Source: Anaerolineae bacterium
GTDB taxonomy: Bacteria > Chloroflexota > Anaerolineae > Aggregatilineales > Phototrophicaceae
NCBI GenBank assembly: GCA_015492875.1
Contig: WGEI01000258.1
Coordinates: forward strand, 1 to 25,364
Direction of reading: 5' to 3'
Length of the DNA stretch: 25,364 nucleotides
A program made the translations under genes and the position numbers. Below the pieces are notes generated by a model, which worked only from the letters and a program-made list of their open reading frames with translations, did not search any database and was not told the DNA's origin. This document shows, piece by piece, positions 15,407 through 24,050 of this stretch; position 1 is the stretch's first letter; each line of letters opens with the position of its first letter.

Positions 15407-18400
15407 ATGTTAGCTTTATTTGGCATTCGTAGCGGTGAAGGGCGTATAGTAGCGCTTTTTCTTATCCATTCATTTTTTATAGGGATGGCTAAGGTCTTTG
15501 CTGATACGGCTGCATTAACGCTATTTCTAGACCGTTATGAAGCGGCTGATTTACCGTTCATGTATATTCTGTCCACAATCGTCATTGTTATCATTGGCCT
15601 CATTTATACGCAACTTGAAAAGCGCCTGCGTTTTCGCTGGCTGTTGATAACAAACTTGCTATTCACTTTTGGCGCATTGATTATTTTCAGGCTGCTATTT
15701 GTATGGACAGAAGCCGCATGGCCAGCAATGGTGTTGGCTATTGGGATTGAAGCCATGTGGGTGTTGAATAGCCTAGAATTTTGGGGATTGGCTAACCGCA
15801 GTTTTAACGTAAGGCAAGCTAAGAGGCTATTTGGATTCATTGGTTCGGGAGAAGTTGTCGCCGTTATCGCTGGTGGCTTTGCGGTTGCGCCCTTGTTGCA
15901 ATTGTTTGATACCCCTAACCTCCTACTATTATCGGCGATTGGCATCACTGGCGCGCTGACCATACTACTTCTCACATTGCAATTTTCATCAGACCAAGCG
16001 CCATCTTTGAAAGAAGATAAGCGGGAAAGCCATTCGATTCGCGCATTATTCAAAGAGCGTTATGTGGTGCTGATATTCATTCTGGCGGCGCTTTCGGTCT
16101 CTGCGTTGTATTTTTCAGATAACATTTTCTCTATAAGTGCAGAGCAACAATATCCCAATCCTAATGAATTGGCGGCATTTCTAGGCGCGTTTTATGGCAT
16201 TGCCGGAATTTTTCAGTTGGTGAGCCGTGCCGTGCTCTCTGGATTGCTTATCAATCGCTATGGGGTAATGGCGGGATTATTGGCACTGCCGCTTGCACTA
16301 ACTATGTTTTCGGCGAGCGCGGTGGGAATAGCAGAAATTTTCGGACGTGATATTCCCCTTCTATTCTGGCTGATTATGCTTGTTAAACTGGCGGATAAGG
16401 CGCTGCGATATACTGTAAACCAATCTGCTAATCTGGTACTTTATCAGCCCTTTTCACCTCAAAAACGCATTGCGGTGCAAGTAACGGCGGAAAGTATTGT
16501 AGAAGCCATAGCAGGGGTGGTTACTGGCGTTATCCTTTTGGCATTGACGAATTTTTTGAACTTCGGTGCGATTGAGTTGCTGTTTATTCTGTTATTTGTT
16601 CTTTTGGGATGGATTGTTTCAGTTGTTTTTATCAATCGCGAATATGCACAGGTTCTAGTCCAAGCGCTGGCTAAGCGTAAATTAGTGCGGAGCAACTTAG
16701 TATTAGATAATTCCTCTATTCAAATTCTGGTGAACCGTTTGCAAAGTCCCCATGCAGGAGAGGTGATTTACGCTTTAGATACGTTGGAAGCGGCAGAGCA
16801 TCCGTCATTTTTAGAAGCATTAAGCCAACTATGCGCACACCCTGCCCCAGAAGTCCGTGCGCACACGCTGAGAAAAATCGCCTCACGCAACTTAAGCGCC
16901 GCGCTGCCCGCCGTTCAAACAATGTTGGAACAGGAAGAAAGCCCGTATATCAAGGGAATTGCTATAGAAACACTGGCGCAATTGGAGGAAGTAGAAGCCC
17001 TTGATGATGTGTTGACATATCTTGATGCTGAAGAGCGAGAAGTACAGATTGGAGCACTGGTAGGGTTATTGCGGAGTGGCGGTATTGAAGGGGTGCTAGC
17101 GGCAGGCGAGCGTTTTTTGAGCTTAGAGAACTCTACAGATGCGCATGATCGGGCACTAGCAGCGCAAATATTGGGGCAAGTTGGCATCAGTAGCTTTTAT
17201 CGCCCATTGATAAAGTTATTGCAAGACGAAGATTTGAACGTGCGGCGAGAAGCGATTATAGCCGCGAGTAAGGTGCAAAATCCTCGATTGTGGCCGATTG
17301 TCATTCAGGCGTTATATGTGCCAGAATTGGCCAACCAAGCGGTGCAAGCATTAATACAGGGTGGAGACCAGGTTTTGCCCCATTTACAAACCTTATTTGA
17401 TGCTGACAAGATACCGAGACCGGTGCTTATTCATGCAACGCGGGCTTGTGGTGAAATAGGTGGCGATGGGGTTATTCAATTGCTTCACCATAGAATAGGC
17501 CACCCTGATGAAATTATACGCTATCATATCCTAGCAGCATTGAACGCGGCGGGGTATCAAGCGGAAGGCATCGATGCCCGTATCGTTTATATCAGGCTGC
17601 GGGAAGAGCTTAAAGAGGCTGTATGGACATTATACACAGCGACACTGATGGCGAGCGATGAGCGTTTTGGGCTGCTTTCAAGAGCGCTGCAACAGGAGTT
17701 CTCATATACGCGGCGGCGCATCCTATTCTTGCTCTCGCTTTTGTATGATCAAGACTCTGCCAATCAAATTGAGGAAAATATCTTGCATCCGATAGCAGAG
17801 CGGCGCGCATATGCCCTTGAAATTTTGGATGTATTGTTAGAGCAAGAGTTTAAGCCGCTGGTTTTACCCTTGTTTGAAGAAAGTACACCAGCGCGCCAAT
17901 TAGAGCGACTATTACCCCATATGCCCCAAGAAAATGACGATGTAATGGCGCGTTACGAGGCTATATTGACATCGACATATCGCTATACCCATGCGTGGAC
18001 GCGGGCATGCGCACTCTATATTGCGCCACAGTTTGAAAATGTGGATTATTCCCACATTATCGTTAGTGCACTGAAAAACACCCCTGATGATCCGCTCATT
18101 CAAGAAACGGCATTGTGGGCGTTGTATCATATAGCGCCGGGGCTATATCGCCTTTATACACAAACATTGAATAAAAAGCCGGATGACGAGCGGAAAACCT
18201 CGACGACAATCACTATCACCAAAACTATCGCTCAAATTGAACGCTTTATTAAAGGGGGGCGAAAAATGCTGATTACTGTTGAGCTAGTCATGCTCTTGAA
18301 AACCGTGAGTATTTTTGCAGAAACGCCTGAAGACTTGCTGGCTGAAGTTGCAGGGCTTTTGGAAGAATTAGACGTTCCGGCAGGGACATCAATCATCCGA

Positions 18401-18688
18401 AAAGGGGAACATGGCGATTGTATGTATATCATTGCATCTGGCGAAGTGCGCGTACATGATGGTGAACATACGATTATACATTTGGGAGAACGGGATGTCG
18501 TCGGTGAAATGGCGCTATTAGATGCTGAGCCGCGAAATGCAGATGTAACGGCATCGCAGGACTCTGTTTTGCTAAAACTCAATCAAGACGCTTTTTATGA
18601 GTTACTCTCACGCCATCCAGAAGTGACACGAGGTATTCTGAAAGTATTGGCGCGGCGGCTACGGGCGATGACGCAACACGCGGATTAA
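15407..18688 (+). CDS. NTT/MFS-type membrane carrier fused to HEAT repeats and a cyclic-nucleotide-binding domain
   Basis: This is a 1093-residue multidomain membrane protein. Residues 1 to about 415 hold some 10-12 hydrophobic segments starting MLALFGIRSGEGRIVALFL, resembling the NTT (ATP/ADP translocase, Npt1/Npt2) branch of the MFS fold. Residues about 430-870 are a cytoplasmic alpha-solenoid of HEAT-like repeats (for example PEVRAHTLRKIASRNL, LNVRREAIIAASKVQNP, EIIRYHILAALNAAGY). Residues about 964-1085 are a CRP-type cyclic-nucleotide-binding domain with the phosphate-binding cassette GEMALLDAEPRNADV (1033-1047, Arg1043). The family is known from cyanobacteria, Chloroflexota and Bacteroidota; its substrate is generally untested, so nucleotide transport should not be assumed. 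It may be a carrier or membrane sensor gated by cAMP or cGMP (inference). It stands alone, ending at a terminator-like stem. Confidence 0.85.
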   Translation: MLALFGIRSGEGRIVALFLIHSFFIGMAKVFADTAALTLFLDRYEAADLPFMYILSTIVIVIIGLIYTQLEKRLRFRWLLITNLLFTFGALIIFRLLFVWTEAAWPAMVLAIGIEAMWVLNSLEFWGLANRSFNVRQAKRLFGFIGSGEVVAVIAGGFAVAPLLQLFDTPNLLLLSAIGITGALTILLLTLQFSSDQAPSLKEDKRESHSIRALFKERYVVLIFILAALSVSALYFSDNIFSISAEQQYPNPNELAAFLGAFYGIAGIFQLVSRAVLSGLLINRYGVMAGLLALPLALTMFSASAVGIAEIFGRDIPLLFWLIMLVKLADKALRYTVNQSANLVLYQPFSPQKRIAVQVTAESIVEAIAGVVTGVILLALTNFLNFGAIELLFILLFVLLGWIVSVVFINREYAQVLVQALAKRKLVRSNLVLDNSSIQILVNRLQSPHAGEVIYALDTLEAAEHPSFLEALSQLCAHPAPEVRAHTLRKIASRNLSAALPAVQTMLEQEESPYIKGIAIETLAQLEEVEALDDVLTYLDAEEREVQIGALVGLLRSGGIEGVLAAGERFLSLENSTDAHDRALAAQILGQVGISSFYRPLIKLLQDEDLNVRREAIIAASKVQNPRLWPIVIQALYVPELANQAVQALIQGGDQVLPHLQTLFDADKIPRPVLIHATRACGEIGGDGVIQLLHHRIGHPDEIIRYHILAALNAAGYQAEGIDARIVYIRLREELKEAVWTLYTATLMASDERFGLLSRALQQEFSYTRRRILFLLSLLYDQDSANQIEENILHPIAERRAYALEILDVLLEQEFKPLVLPLFEESTPARQLERLLPHMPQENDDVMARYEAILTSTYRYTHAWTRACALYIAPQFENVDYSHIIVSALKNTPDDPLIQETALWALYHIAPGLYRLYTQTLNKKPDDERKTSTTITITKTIAQIERFIKGGRKMLITVELVMLLKTVSIFAETPEDLLAEVAGLLEELDVPAGTSIIRKGEHGDCMYIIASGEVRVHDGEHTIIHLGERDVVGEMALLDAEPRNADVTASQDSVLLKLNQDAFYELLSRHPEVTRGILKVLARRLRAMTQHAD

Positions 18689-18701
18689 GCCCAAAATCAA
18701 T

Positions 18702-18729
18702 GAGGGGCGATTGGTTGATGACGCCCCTC
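18702..18729. terminator. Bidirectional terminator-like hairpin between convergent genes
   Basis: GAGGGGCG (18702-18709) and CGCCCCTC (18722-18729) form a perfect 8-bp stem with a 12-nt loop. It lies between the ends of the carrier gene (+) and the ABC permease gene (-). The T-runs on either side are short, so efficiency in each direction is uncertain. Confidence 0.6.
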
Positions 18730-18764
18730 TTCCCTAAATTATGCCATGATAAAAGGAACTTCTG

Positions 18765-19616
18765 TTAATCGCGCAGGTTGAACAAATACATCCCTATACC
18801 AACCATGATAAGACCAAATGTGAGGACAATCAGCACGTCGCCCCAAACGGTCAAGGGTTTGCCAAAGACCTCCATACCAAGACCGAAACGGGACAGATTA
18901 TCCATGATGAAATCGGGTAAATTCTGAAAGGAGAGTACCACACGGCGGAGCAAATCAACGGCGTAACTGGCCGGATTGATTTTCACAATGAATTCCATCC
19001 ATGCTGGCAAATTGGTCAGTGGGAAGAACGCGCCACTGAGGAAGATCATGGGGAATGTGATGAACTGGTTAATGACCTGAAAACCTTCTGTGCTGCGCAT
19101 CCGTGAGGCAATCGTCACGCCCATGGCGGTAAGTGCGAAGGCGGTCAAGAACATCATTGGCCATAGGGCAAGAAATAGCGGTAATGAGATTTCAATACCA
19201 GCCACAGGGGCGAAAATGAAGACTAGTGTCCCTTGTAATGTCGCCACTGTAGCGCCACCGAGCGTTTTGCCGAAAGCAATCGCAGAGCGGTTAATCGGCG
19301 CAACCAGCACTTCTTTCAAAATTCCGAACTCACGGTCAAAGACCACAGATATGCCGCTAAAAATTGCGGCAAAAAACAAGTTCATTCCCACAATGCCAGG
19401 GAAAATGAATTGCTTAAAGTCTACTTCTACGCCCGGCGGCGGTTGAATGCTGGCACCACCGGCAAGATTTCCCATAGAACCACTTAGACCGCTACCAAAA
19501 ACAAACAAGAAGATGACGGGAAACGTCATAGAGCCGATGATGCGAGGCTTATCGCGCCACCAACGGAGCATTTCGCGTTTCCAGATGGTATAGATAGCTG
19601 CCAGATTATGGGACAT
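18765..19616 (-). CDS. ABC-2 type transporter permease (DrrB-like)
   Basis: This is the membrane subunit of a type-2 ABC exporter. Its 283 residues include about six membrane segments. It opens with the amphipathic cytoplasmic lead IWKREMLRWWRDKPRIIGSM and carries FDREFGILKEVLVAPI, both typical of DrrB/ABC2_membrane permeases. I chose the ATG at 19616, preceded by AAAGGAG at good spacing. An ATG at 19703 would add 29 residues and overlap the end of the ATPase gene. It begins 46 nt after the ATPase stop. Exported substrate is unknown; drug, lipid or polyketide exporters share this form. It carries no solute-binding partner, which fits an exporter. Confidence 0.9.
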   Translation of the reverse strand: MSHNLAAIYTIWKREMLRWWRDKPRIIGSMTFPVIFLFVFGSGLSGSMGNLAGGASIQPPPGVEVDFKQFIFPGIVGMNLFFAAIFSGISVVFDREFGILKEVLVAPINRSAIAFGKTLGGATVATLQGTLVFIFAPVAGIEISLPLFLALWPMMFLTAFALTAMGVTIASRMRSTEGFQVINQFITFPMIFLSGAFFPLTNLPAWMEFIVKINPASYAVDLLRRVVLSFQNLPDFIMDNLSRFGLGMEVFGKPLTVWGDVLIVLTFGLIMVGIGMYLFNLRD

Positions 19617-19662
19617 CTTGGTGTACTCCTTTTGGTGAATGCTTGTAAGATAGTTGAGTGGC

Positions 19663-20703
19663 TTAACGGCGACGAATACGGCGCATCTGGCGTAAGCGAG
19701 CACGGTTCACATCTTTGCTATCCAGCTCGGAATCACGGATTGAGCGGCCAGTGAGCTTTAGGAATACGTCATCAAGCGTTGGGCGGTGCATGTTGAGGCG
19801 CTGGATATTGCCATCGTATTCGCGCACGAATTGCGGGATGAAGGACGCAGCGTCTTTAACTTCGAAACGAACTTCGCCTTTAGCGGCATCGGCAACGGTT
19901 TCTATGTTAAATTGCTCTTGAATACGCTGGGCATCTGCATTGGGTGTCTCAGTGGCGATGGTGATAATATCGCCGCCCACTTGACTTTTAAGGCCTTCGG
20001 GCGTATTTAATGCCACAATTTCGCCATGATCCATAATCACGATGCGGTCGGCAAATTCGGCTTCTTCCATGTAATGGGTTGTGAGGAAGATAGTGATATT
20101 TTCTTCTTCACGCAAACGAAGGATATAATCCCACGTGTAGCGGCGTGTCTGCGGGTCAAGGCCGGTGGTCGGCTCATCAAGGAAGAGCAAGCGCGGGGTA
20201 TGAAGCAAACCGCGCGCAATTTCTAGACGGCGTTTCATGCCACCAGAAAACCGTTCTACAATTTCGTTAGCACGGTCATCAAGTTGCACCATTTCCAACA
20301 TACGCATAATGCGTTTACGACGTTCTGCGCGTGGGATTTGATAGAGAACCGCATGGAAATCCATGTTCTCATAAGCGGTTAGGCTATCGTCAAGGCTGGG
20401 TTCTTGAAAAACAATCCCGATTGAGCGGCGGACTTCGGCACGTTGGCTTTCAATATCATAGCCAGCGATTGTCGCTTTGCCAGCTGTTGGGGCGAGTAAG
20501 GTGGCCAGCATGGAAATGGTGGTTGTTTTGCCAGCGCCATTTGGGCCAAGAAAGCCGAAAATCTCGCCTTGTTTCACATTAAAGCTGATGCCTTTTACGG
20601 CGGCAAAATCGCCATATCGCTTCACTAAACTATCAACTTCGACAATGGGAGACGCTTCCCGATGATTTTGGGTTTGGGATTGTTGGGTTGCGGCATTACT
20701 CAA
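19663..20703 (-). CDS. ABC exporter ATP-binding protein (DrrA-like)
   Basis: This is the cytoplasmic ATPase that powers the neighbouring permease. From the chosen start it has 346 residues: Walker A GPNGAGKT (53-60), Q-loop Gln100 in GIVFQEP, signature FSGGM (152-156), Walker B LLFLDEP followed by TTGLD, and switch His210 in LTTHYMEEAE. A C-terminal domain of about 100 residues (DUF4162-like) ends TLDDVFLKLTGRSI, then a basic tail RQMRRIRRR. The likely start is TTG at 20703, with GAGGAG about 8 nt upstream, overlapping the marR end. An ATG at 20748 would extend 15 residues into marR. The overlap implies co-translation with the regulator. Confidence 0.9.
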   Translation of the reverse strand: MSNAATQQSQTQNHREASPIVEVDSLVKRYGDFAAVKGISFNVKQGEIFGFLGPNGAGKTTTISMLATLLAPTAGKATIAGYDIESQRAEVRRSIGIVFQEPSLDDSLTAYENMDFHAVLYQIPRAERRKRIMRMLEMVQLDDRANEIVERFSGGMKRRLEIARGLLHTPRLLFLDEPTTGLDPQTRRYTWDYILRLREEENITIFLTTHYMEEAEFADRIVIMDHGEIVALNTPEGLKSQVGGDIITIATETPNADAQRIQEQFNIETVADAAKGEVRFEVKDAASFIPQFVREYDGNIQRLNMHRPTLDDVFLKLTGRSIRDSELDSKDVNRARLRQMRRIRRR

Positions 20704-21193
20704 GGTTACTCTCCTCACTTTCTTCACGCGCTTGTGCTGCCAGCGCATGTTCTAAAGCTTCAACGATATATTGCTGAGTTTCGGGCGACATATGACGTAA
20801 AAGTTGCATGATACTCTCTAAACGGAACTGGTAGAGTTGGTTATAAATCGCCCTCCCCTTTTCGCCTAAATAGAGGCGCATCTGACGCGCATCTTCTGGG
20901 TCCGGCTGGCGTTCCAGGAGGCCAAGTGCTTCTAAGTCGCGCATGGCATTGGAGACAGCGGCGGGCGTTATCTCTAGCAAATGGGCAATTTCTTTTTGGG
21001 ATAAGCCGGGTTGCTCTCGAATGAGATGTAAGGCGCGGATTTGATTCATGTTTAAGTTATTACCGTGAAGCATATCCTTAAAAACGGCGGGCATTCTATA
21101 ACGCGCCATTTTCCCCACGGCGTCCATAACTTGTAAGAAGCGCTTGGCATAGCTGGTTGTTTGTTCTGGCTCTTGTGGCATCGAGAAAACCAT
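20696..21193 (-). CDS. MarR-family transcriptional regulator
   Basis: This is a winged-helix DNA-binding dimer of 165 residues. The core is NLNMNQIRALHLIREQPGLSQKEIAHLLEITPAAVSNAMRDLEALGLLERQPDPEDARQMRLYLGEKG in broken form: helix-turn-helix about 65-95 and the beta-wing with PEDARQMRLYL near 98-108. It is the first gene of a three-gene unit with the ABC ATPase and permease, so it most likely represses the exporter and itself. A palindromic element abuts its start codon. The start could be the ATG at 21193 or the in-frame ATG at 21181; neither has a clear Shine-Dalgarno site, and the predicted leader is only about 20-32 nt. Confidence 0.9.
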   Translation of the reverse strand: MVFSMPQEPEQTTSYAKRFLQVMDAVGKMARYRMPAVFKDMLHGNNLNMNQIRALHLIREQPGLSQKEIAHLLEITPAAVSNAMRDLEALGLLERQPDPEDARQMRLYLGEKGRAIYNQLYQFRLESIMQLLRHMSPETQQYIVEALEHALAAQAREESEESNLE

Positions 21194-21210
21194 TTAATTA
21201 ACTTAATTAA
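21194..21210. promoter_or_regulatory. Palindromic operator at the marR start
   Basis: TTAATTAA-C-TTAATTAA: an 8-bp palindrome repeated after one base, also symmetric as a whole. It lies between the predicted transcription start and the marR start codon, a typical place for MarR autorepression. Binding by this MarR is inference. Confidence 0.65.
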
Positions 21211-21219
21211 CTATTTGAG

Positions 21220-21249
21220 AGTATAAGAGAAGAGTGAGGTGGGTGTCAA
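21220..21249 (-). promoter_or_regulatory. Predicted promoter of the MarR-ABC operon
   Basis: On the minus strand TTGACA (21249-21244) is followed after an 18-nt spacer by TATACT (21225-21220). Predicted start is near 21213, so the operator at 21194-21210 would be the first transcribed DNA. Confidence 0.75.
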
Positions 21250-21293
21250 CATAGAATTACATTAGAAAAGTGATAGCAAACTTCAATCGTCAG

Positions 21294-23783
21294 CTATTCT
21301 TCTTCAATGAGCAGCCGTCGCAAGACTTTGCCCACAAAAGATTTTGGGAGTTCCTCGCGGAATTCAATATCCCAAGGGACAGCATAGGGTTCTAAGCGGC
21401 GGCGGCAAAGTTCTAGTAATTCTTCTTTGGTGAGCTTTGTACCTTTGCGGGGGACGACAAATGCCTTGACTTTCTGACCTTCTTCCGCACGCCCCACCCC
21501 AACGACAGCCGCTTCTAGAACCTTGCTATTCTCGTAGAGAATCTCTTCGACATCGCGGGGATAAACGCTATATTGGCCAGCTAAAATTGTGTCGCGCTTA
21601 CGGCTGATAATTTGGAAGTAGCCATCAGTATCCATGACTGCGACATCGCCGGTATAGAGCCAGCCATCTCTTATTGCCGATTCGCTATCGTTATCATTTT
21701 CCCAATAGCCCTGCATCACCTGAGGACCTCTAATGACTAGTTCGCCGATTTGACCCGGTGCAAGGTCTTCGCCTGTCGTTAAATCCACGATGCGGGCATC
21801 TGTATTTGGTAGGGGCACACCTATGCAACCCACTTTGCGCACGCCATAAAGTGGGTTGGCGTGGGTGACTGGCGAGGCTTCGGTGAGGCCATATCCTTCT
21901 ACTAAACGGCCACGAGTTAATTTTTCAAAGGCCTCTTGTACTTCTACAGGCAAGGGAGCAGCGCCGCTGATACAGGCTTTGACGGAATCTAAGCCATAGG
22001 CGCGAACATTGGGGGCTTGGTTGATGATGGTATACATAGAGGGAACACCGGGGAACAATGTGGGGCGGTAACGCTTAATATGCTCAAGCACTTGTTGCAA
22101 CTCGAAAACGGAGAGCAATATCATGGTAGCACCCAGCAAAATTGGGACATTCATGGCAGCGGTCATGCCATAGCTGTGCATAAAGGGGATGATGGAGAGC
22201 ACAGTTTCTTTGCCATAGCTGAGGCCGGGAATCCAATGGCGCGTTTGAAGGGCGTTGGCGACTAAATTACTATGTGAAAGCTTGACGCCTTTAGGGTCAT
22301 CAGTTGTGCCGCTGGTATAAACAATGGCGGCTAAATCGGTATGCTTCACGTCAATAGATGGCGGGGTTATAGGTTGGTTGCGGACTATATCATCCCACAT
22401 TTCGCCGAGTTTGGGTTGATGCATTGAAGTCAAATGCACTTCTGGTAAATCAATGCCCAGCATTTTCAGATAACCGATAATAGCATTCACAGGCTGGACA
22501 TCGGCCAAAATAATATGGGGTGTGCCAGCATATTCACGGACAGCTTCTAAAAGCGGGGTGTGGACGGATAAGGTCACCAGAACAGATGCTTGGGTAGATT
22601 GCAACTGGCGTACAATTTGCGGCATATCAGCATCAGGGTTAGGAAGCACCACCACCGCACCAACTTTTAGCGCGCCATAATAAGCAGCGACAAACTGGGG
22701 CGCGTTGGGCATGACAATCATCACCCGATCGCCCTGTTTAACTCCCCGTGCCAATAAGGCATGCGCGAATTGATTGGCCAAAGCATCAAGCTGGGCGTAT
22801 GTCATGGAAATGCCGTAGTAAATAATCGCCTTGCGTTTGGGCACCCAATCTGCTGCGCCTTCTAAAAAGCGGTGAAGCGGCTGGCGAGGAATAGGAATCG
22901 TGCGGGGCACATCTTTGCCATAAGCGGGCAACCATGGGCGGCGGTTCAACAGGCCATCGCCATTTTCTTGGGTTCGCCAGAGGCGATGCTTATTGCCTTC
23001 GATAAACCGTTCAATGGCACGATTAACCGCCTGATGGCGCTCTAATTGCACTTTGTGCTTGGCCGAACCGACATCGTATATTTCGGCATTAGGCACCATT
23101 TTACCAACGTCATCAAAAACATAACGCGGGAAATAGTTATCACGCTCGCCTGTAATGACCAGTGTTGGTGTTTGTATGTTGCGCAGTAAAGGCCAACCAT
23201 GCCATTGGCGCAAGTTATTCATCATCATCCGCTTCATCACATGCAATTCAGCATTCCAGCGGGGACGATAGCGCCAAAGTGGGCGTAGGGTGGCTGTGGG
23301 AATGCGAAAGGCTAAAGAGGCGGCGCGGGGCAAGGGGTATTCCCCTGCTGTGGCGATAAGTACCAGCTTTTCGAGATGTTCTGGATAGCGATTGGCATAT
23401 TCAACACATATTGACCCGCCAAAGGAGTGGCCAATAAGGATGAATTTTTCGGGTAAGTTGAGGTGCGTGACGACGGCTTGTAAATCTTCTACCAATTCAT
23501 CCATTGTGTAGCGGGTGTAAGGGGCATCGCTTTGCCCATGACCGCGCAAATCTGGCACGACAACGCGATAATTATGGGAAAAATGGTTGATTTGATGCTC
23601 CCATGTTTCGGCACAACCGGCATATCCATGAACAAACATGATTGTTCGCTCAACGCCCTCTGGCGCCATATCAATAACACTGAGGGAATGAGTGGAAGTA
23701 TCTGGCATGGGCACTTCTACTCGATAAAGGTTGAAATCTAATTGTTGGGTGCTGCGTTTGATACCACGTAGTTTCTTTTTCAT
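21294..23783 (-). CDS. Alpha/beta-hydrolase fused to acyl-CoA synthetase (AMP-forming)
   Basis: This 829-residue protein joins two enzymes. Residues about 40-265 are an alpha/beta-hydrolase: oxyanion-loop HGY (52-54), nucleophile Ser120 in GHSFGG, probable acid Asp215 in TGERDNYF and probable His243. Residues about 300-829 are an ANL-superfamily ligase: P-loop YTSGTTDDPKG (489-499), YGLTE (631-635), YTGD (710-713), hinge region ISRKRD (726-731) and catalytic Lys819 in SFVGKVLRR. All catalytic residues of both halves are present, so both should be active. The ligase resembles medium/long-chain fatty acyl-CoA synthetases. A plausible role is releasing an acid from an ester or thioester and activating it to acyl-CoA in one chain (inference). 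No export signal is seen. The substrate is unknown. It is an apparently single-gene unit; only a weak 5-bp stem (21273-21297) follows. Confidence 0.88.
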   Translation of the reverse strand: MKKKLRGIKRSTQQLDFNLYRVEVPMPDTSTHSLSVIDMAPEGVERTIMFVHGYAGCAETWEHQINHFSHNYRVVVPDLRGHGQSDAPYTRYTMDELVEDLQAVVTHLNLPEKFILIGHSFGGSICVEYANRYPEHLEKLVLIATAGEYPLPRAASLAFRIPTATLRPLWRYRPRWNAELHVMKRMMMNNLRQWHGWPLLRNIQTPTLVITGERDNYFPRYVFDDVGKMVPNAEIYDVGSAKHKVQLERHQAVNRAIERFIEGNKHRLWRTQENGDGLLNRRPWLPAYGKDVPRTIPIPRQPLHRFLEGAADWVPKRKAIIYYGISMTYAQLDALANQFAHALLARGVKQGDRVMIVMPNAPQFVAAYYGALKVGAVVVLPNPDADMPQIVRQLQSTQASVLVTLSVHTPLLEAVREYAGTPHIILADVQPVNAIIGYLKMLGIDLPEVHLTSMHQPKLGEMWDDIVRNQPITPPSIDVKHTDLAAIVYTSGTTDDPKGVKLSHSNLVANALQTRHWIPGLSYGKETVLSIIPFMHSYGMTAAMNVPILLGATMILLSVFELQQVLEHIKRYRPTLFPGVPSMYTIINQAPNVRAYGLDSVKACISGAAPLPVEVQEAFEKLTRGRLVEGYGLTEASPVTHANPLYGVRKVGCIGVPLPNTDARIVDLTTGEDLAPGQIGELVIRGPQVMQGYWENDNDSESAIRDGWLYTGDVAVMDTDGYFQIISRKRDTILAGQYSVYPRDVEEILYENSKVLEAAVVGVGRAEEGQKVKAFVVPRKGTKLTKEELLELCRRRLEPYAVPWDIEFREELPKSFVGKVLRRLLIEEE

Positions 23784-23864
23784 GACTCGCTACTCTTTTT
23801 GCGTTTATATTACTTCAGTTTGAAGGCCTATGGCTAGTTTTGCCCGTAATAAGGCCAATAGAGT

Positions 23865-23894
23865 TTGACAGTCGTTAGAAATCTCCGCTATAGT
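23865..23894 (+). promoter_or_regulatory. Predicted promoter of the acyltransferase-glycosyltransferase unit
   Basis: TTGACA (23865-23870), an 18-nt spacer and TATAGT (23889-23894). Predicted start is near 23901, giving a leader of about 150 nt before the GTG start at 24051. Confidence 0.7.
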
Positions 23895-23895
23895 G

Positions 23896-23978
23896 TGAGC
23901 AAGTTACCCACTTAAGCAGGTAGATAAATCAAGCGGGGCGCAAGTTGTTGGTATAGTCCTCTTAAACAATTTTGCTCA
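23896..23978 (+). repeat. Long-range inverted repeat in the acyltransferase leader
   Basis: TGAGCAA (23896-23902) and TTGCTCA (23972-23978) are perfect complements enclosing about 70 nt, with a smaller TACC/GGTA pair inside and a T6 run some 10 nt downstream. The 5' arm straddles the predicted transcription start, so whether it forms in RNA is doubtful. I could not match it to a known riboswitch. Confidence 0.3.
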
Positions 23979-24050
23979 TTAACGTAAGTTTTTTAGATTA
24001 AACAACTCTAGACATTGGGTCTTACAGCATCACAAGCAAAGGATGGCTTT

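Noticed and set aside
21273..21297. A terminator after the hydrolase-ligase gene (ATAGC/GCTAT)
   Set aside because: The stem is only 5 bp with a 15-nt loop and a short U-rich tail; too weak to call.
24015..24050. TTG start for the acyltransferase
   Set aside because: No ribosome site precedes it, while the GTG at 24051 has AAAGGATGG at good spacing.
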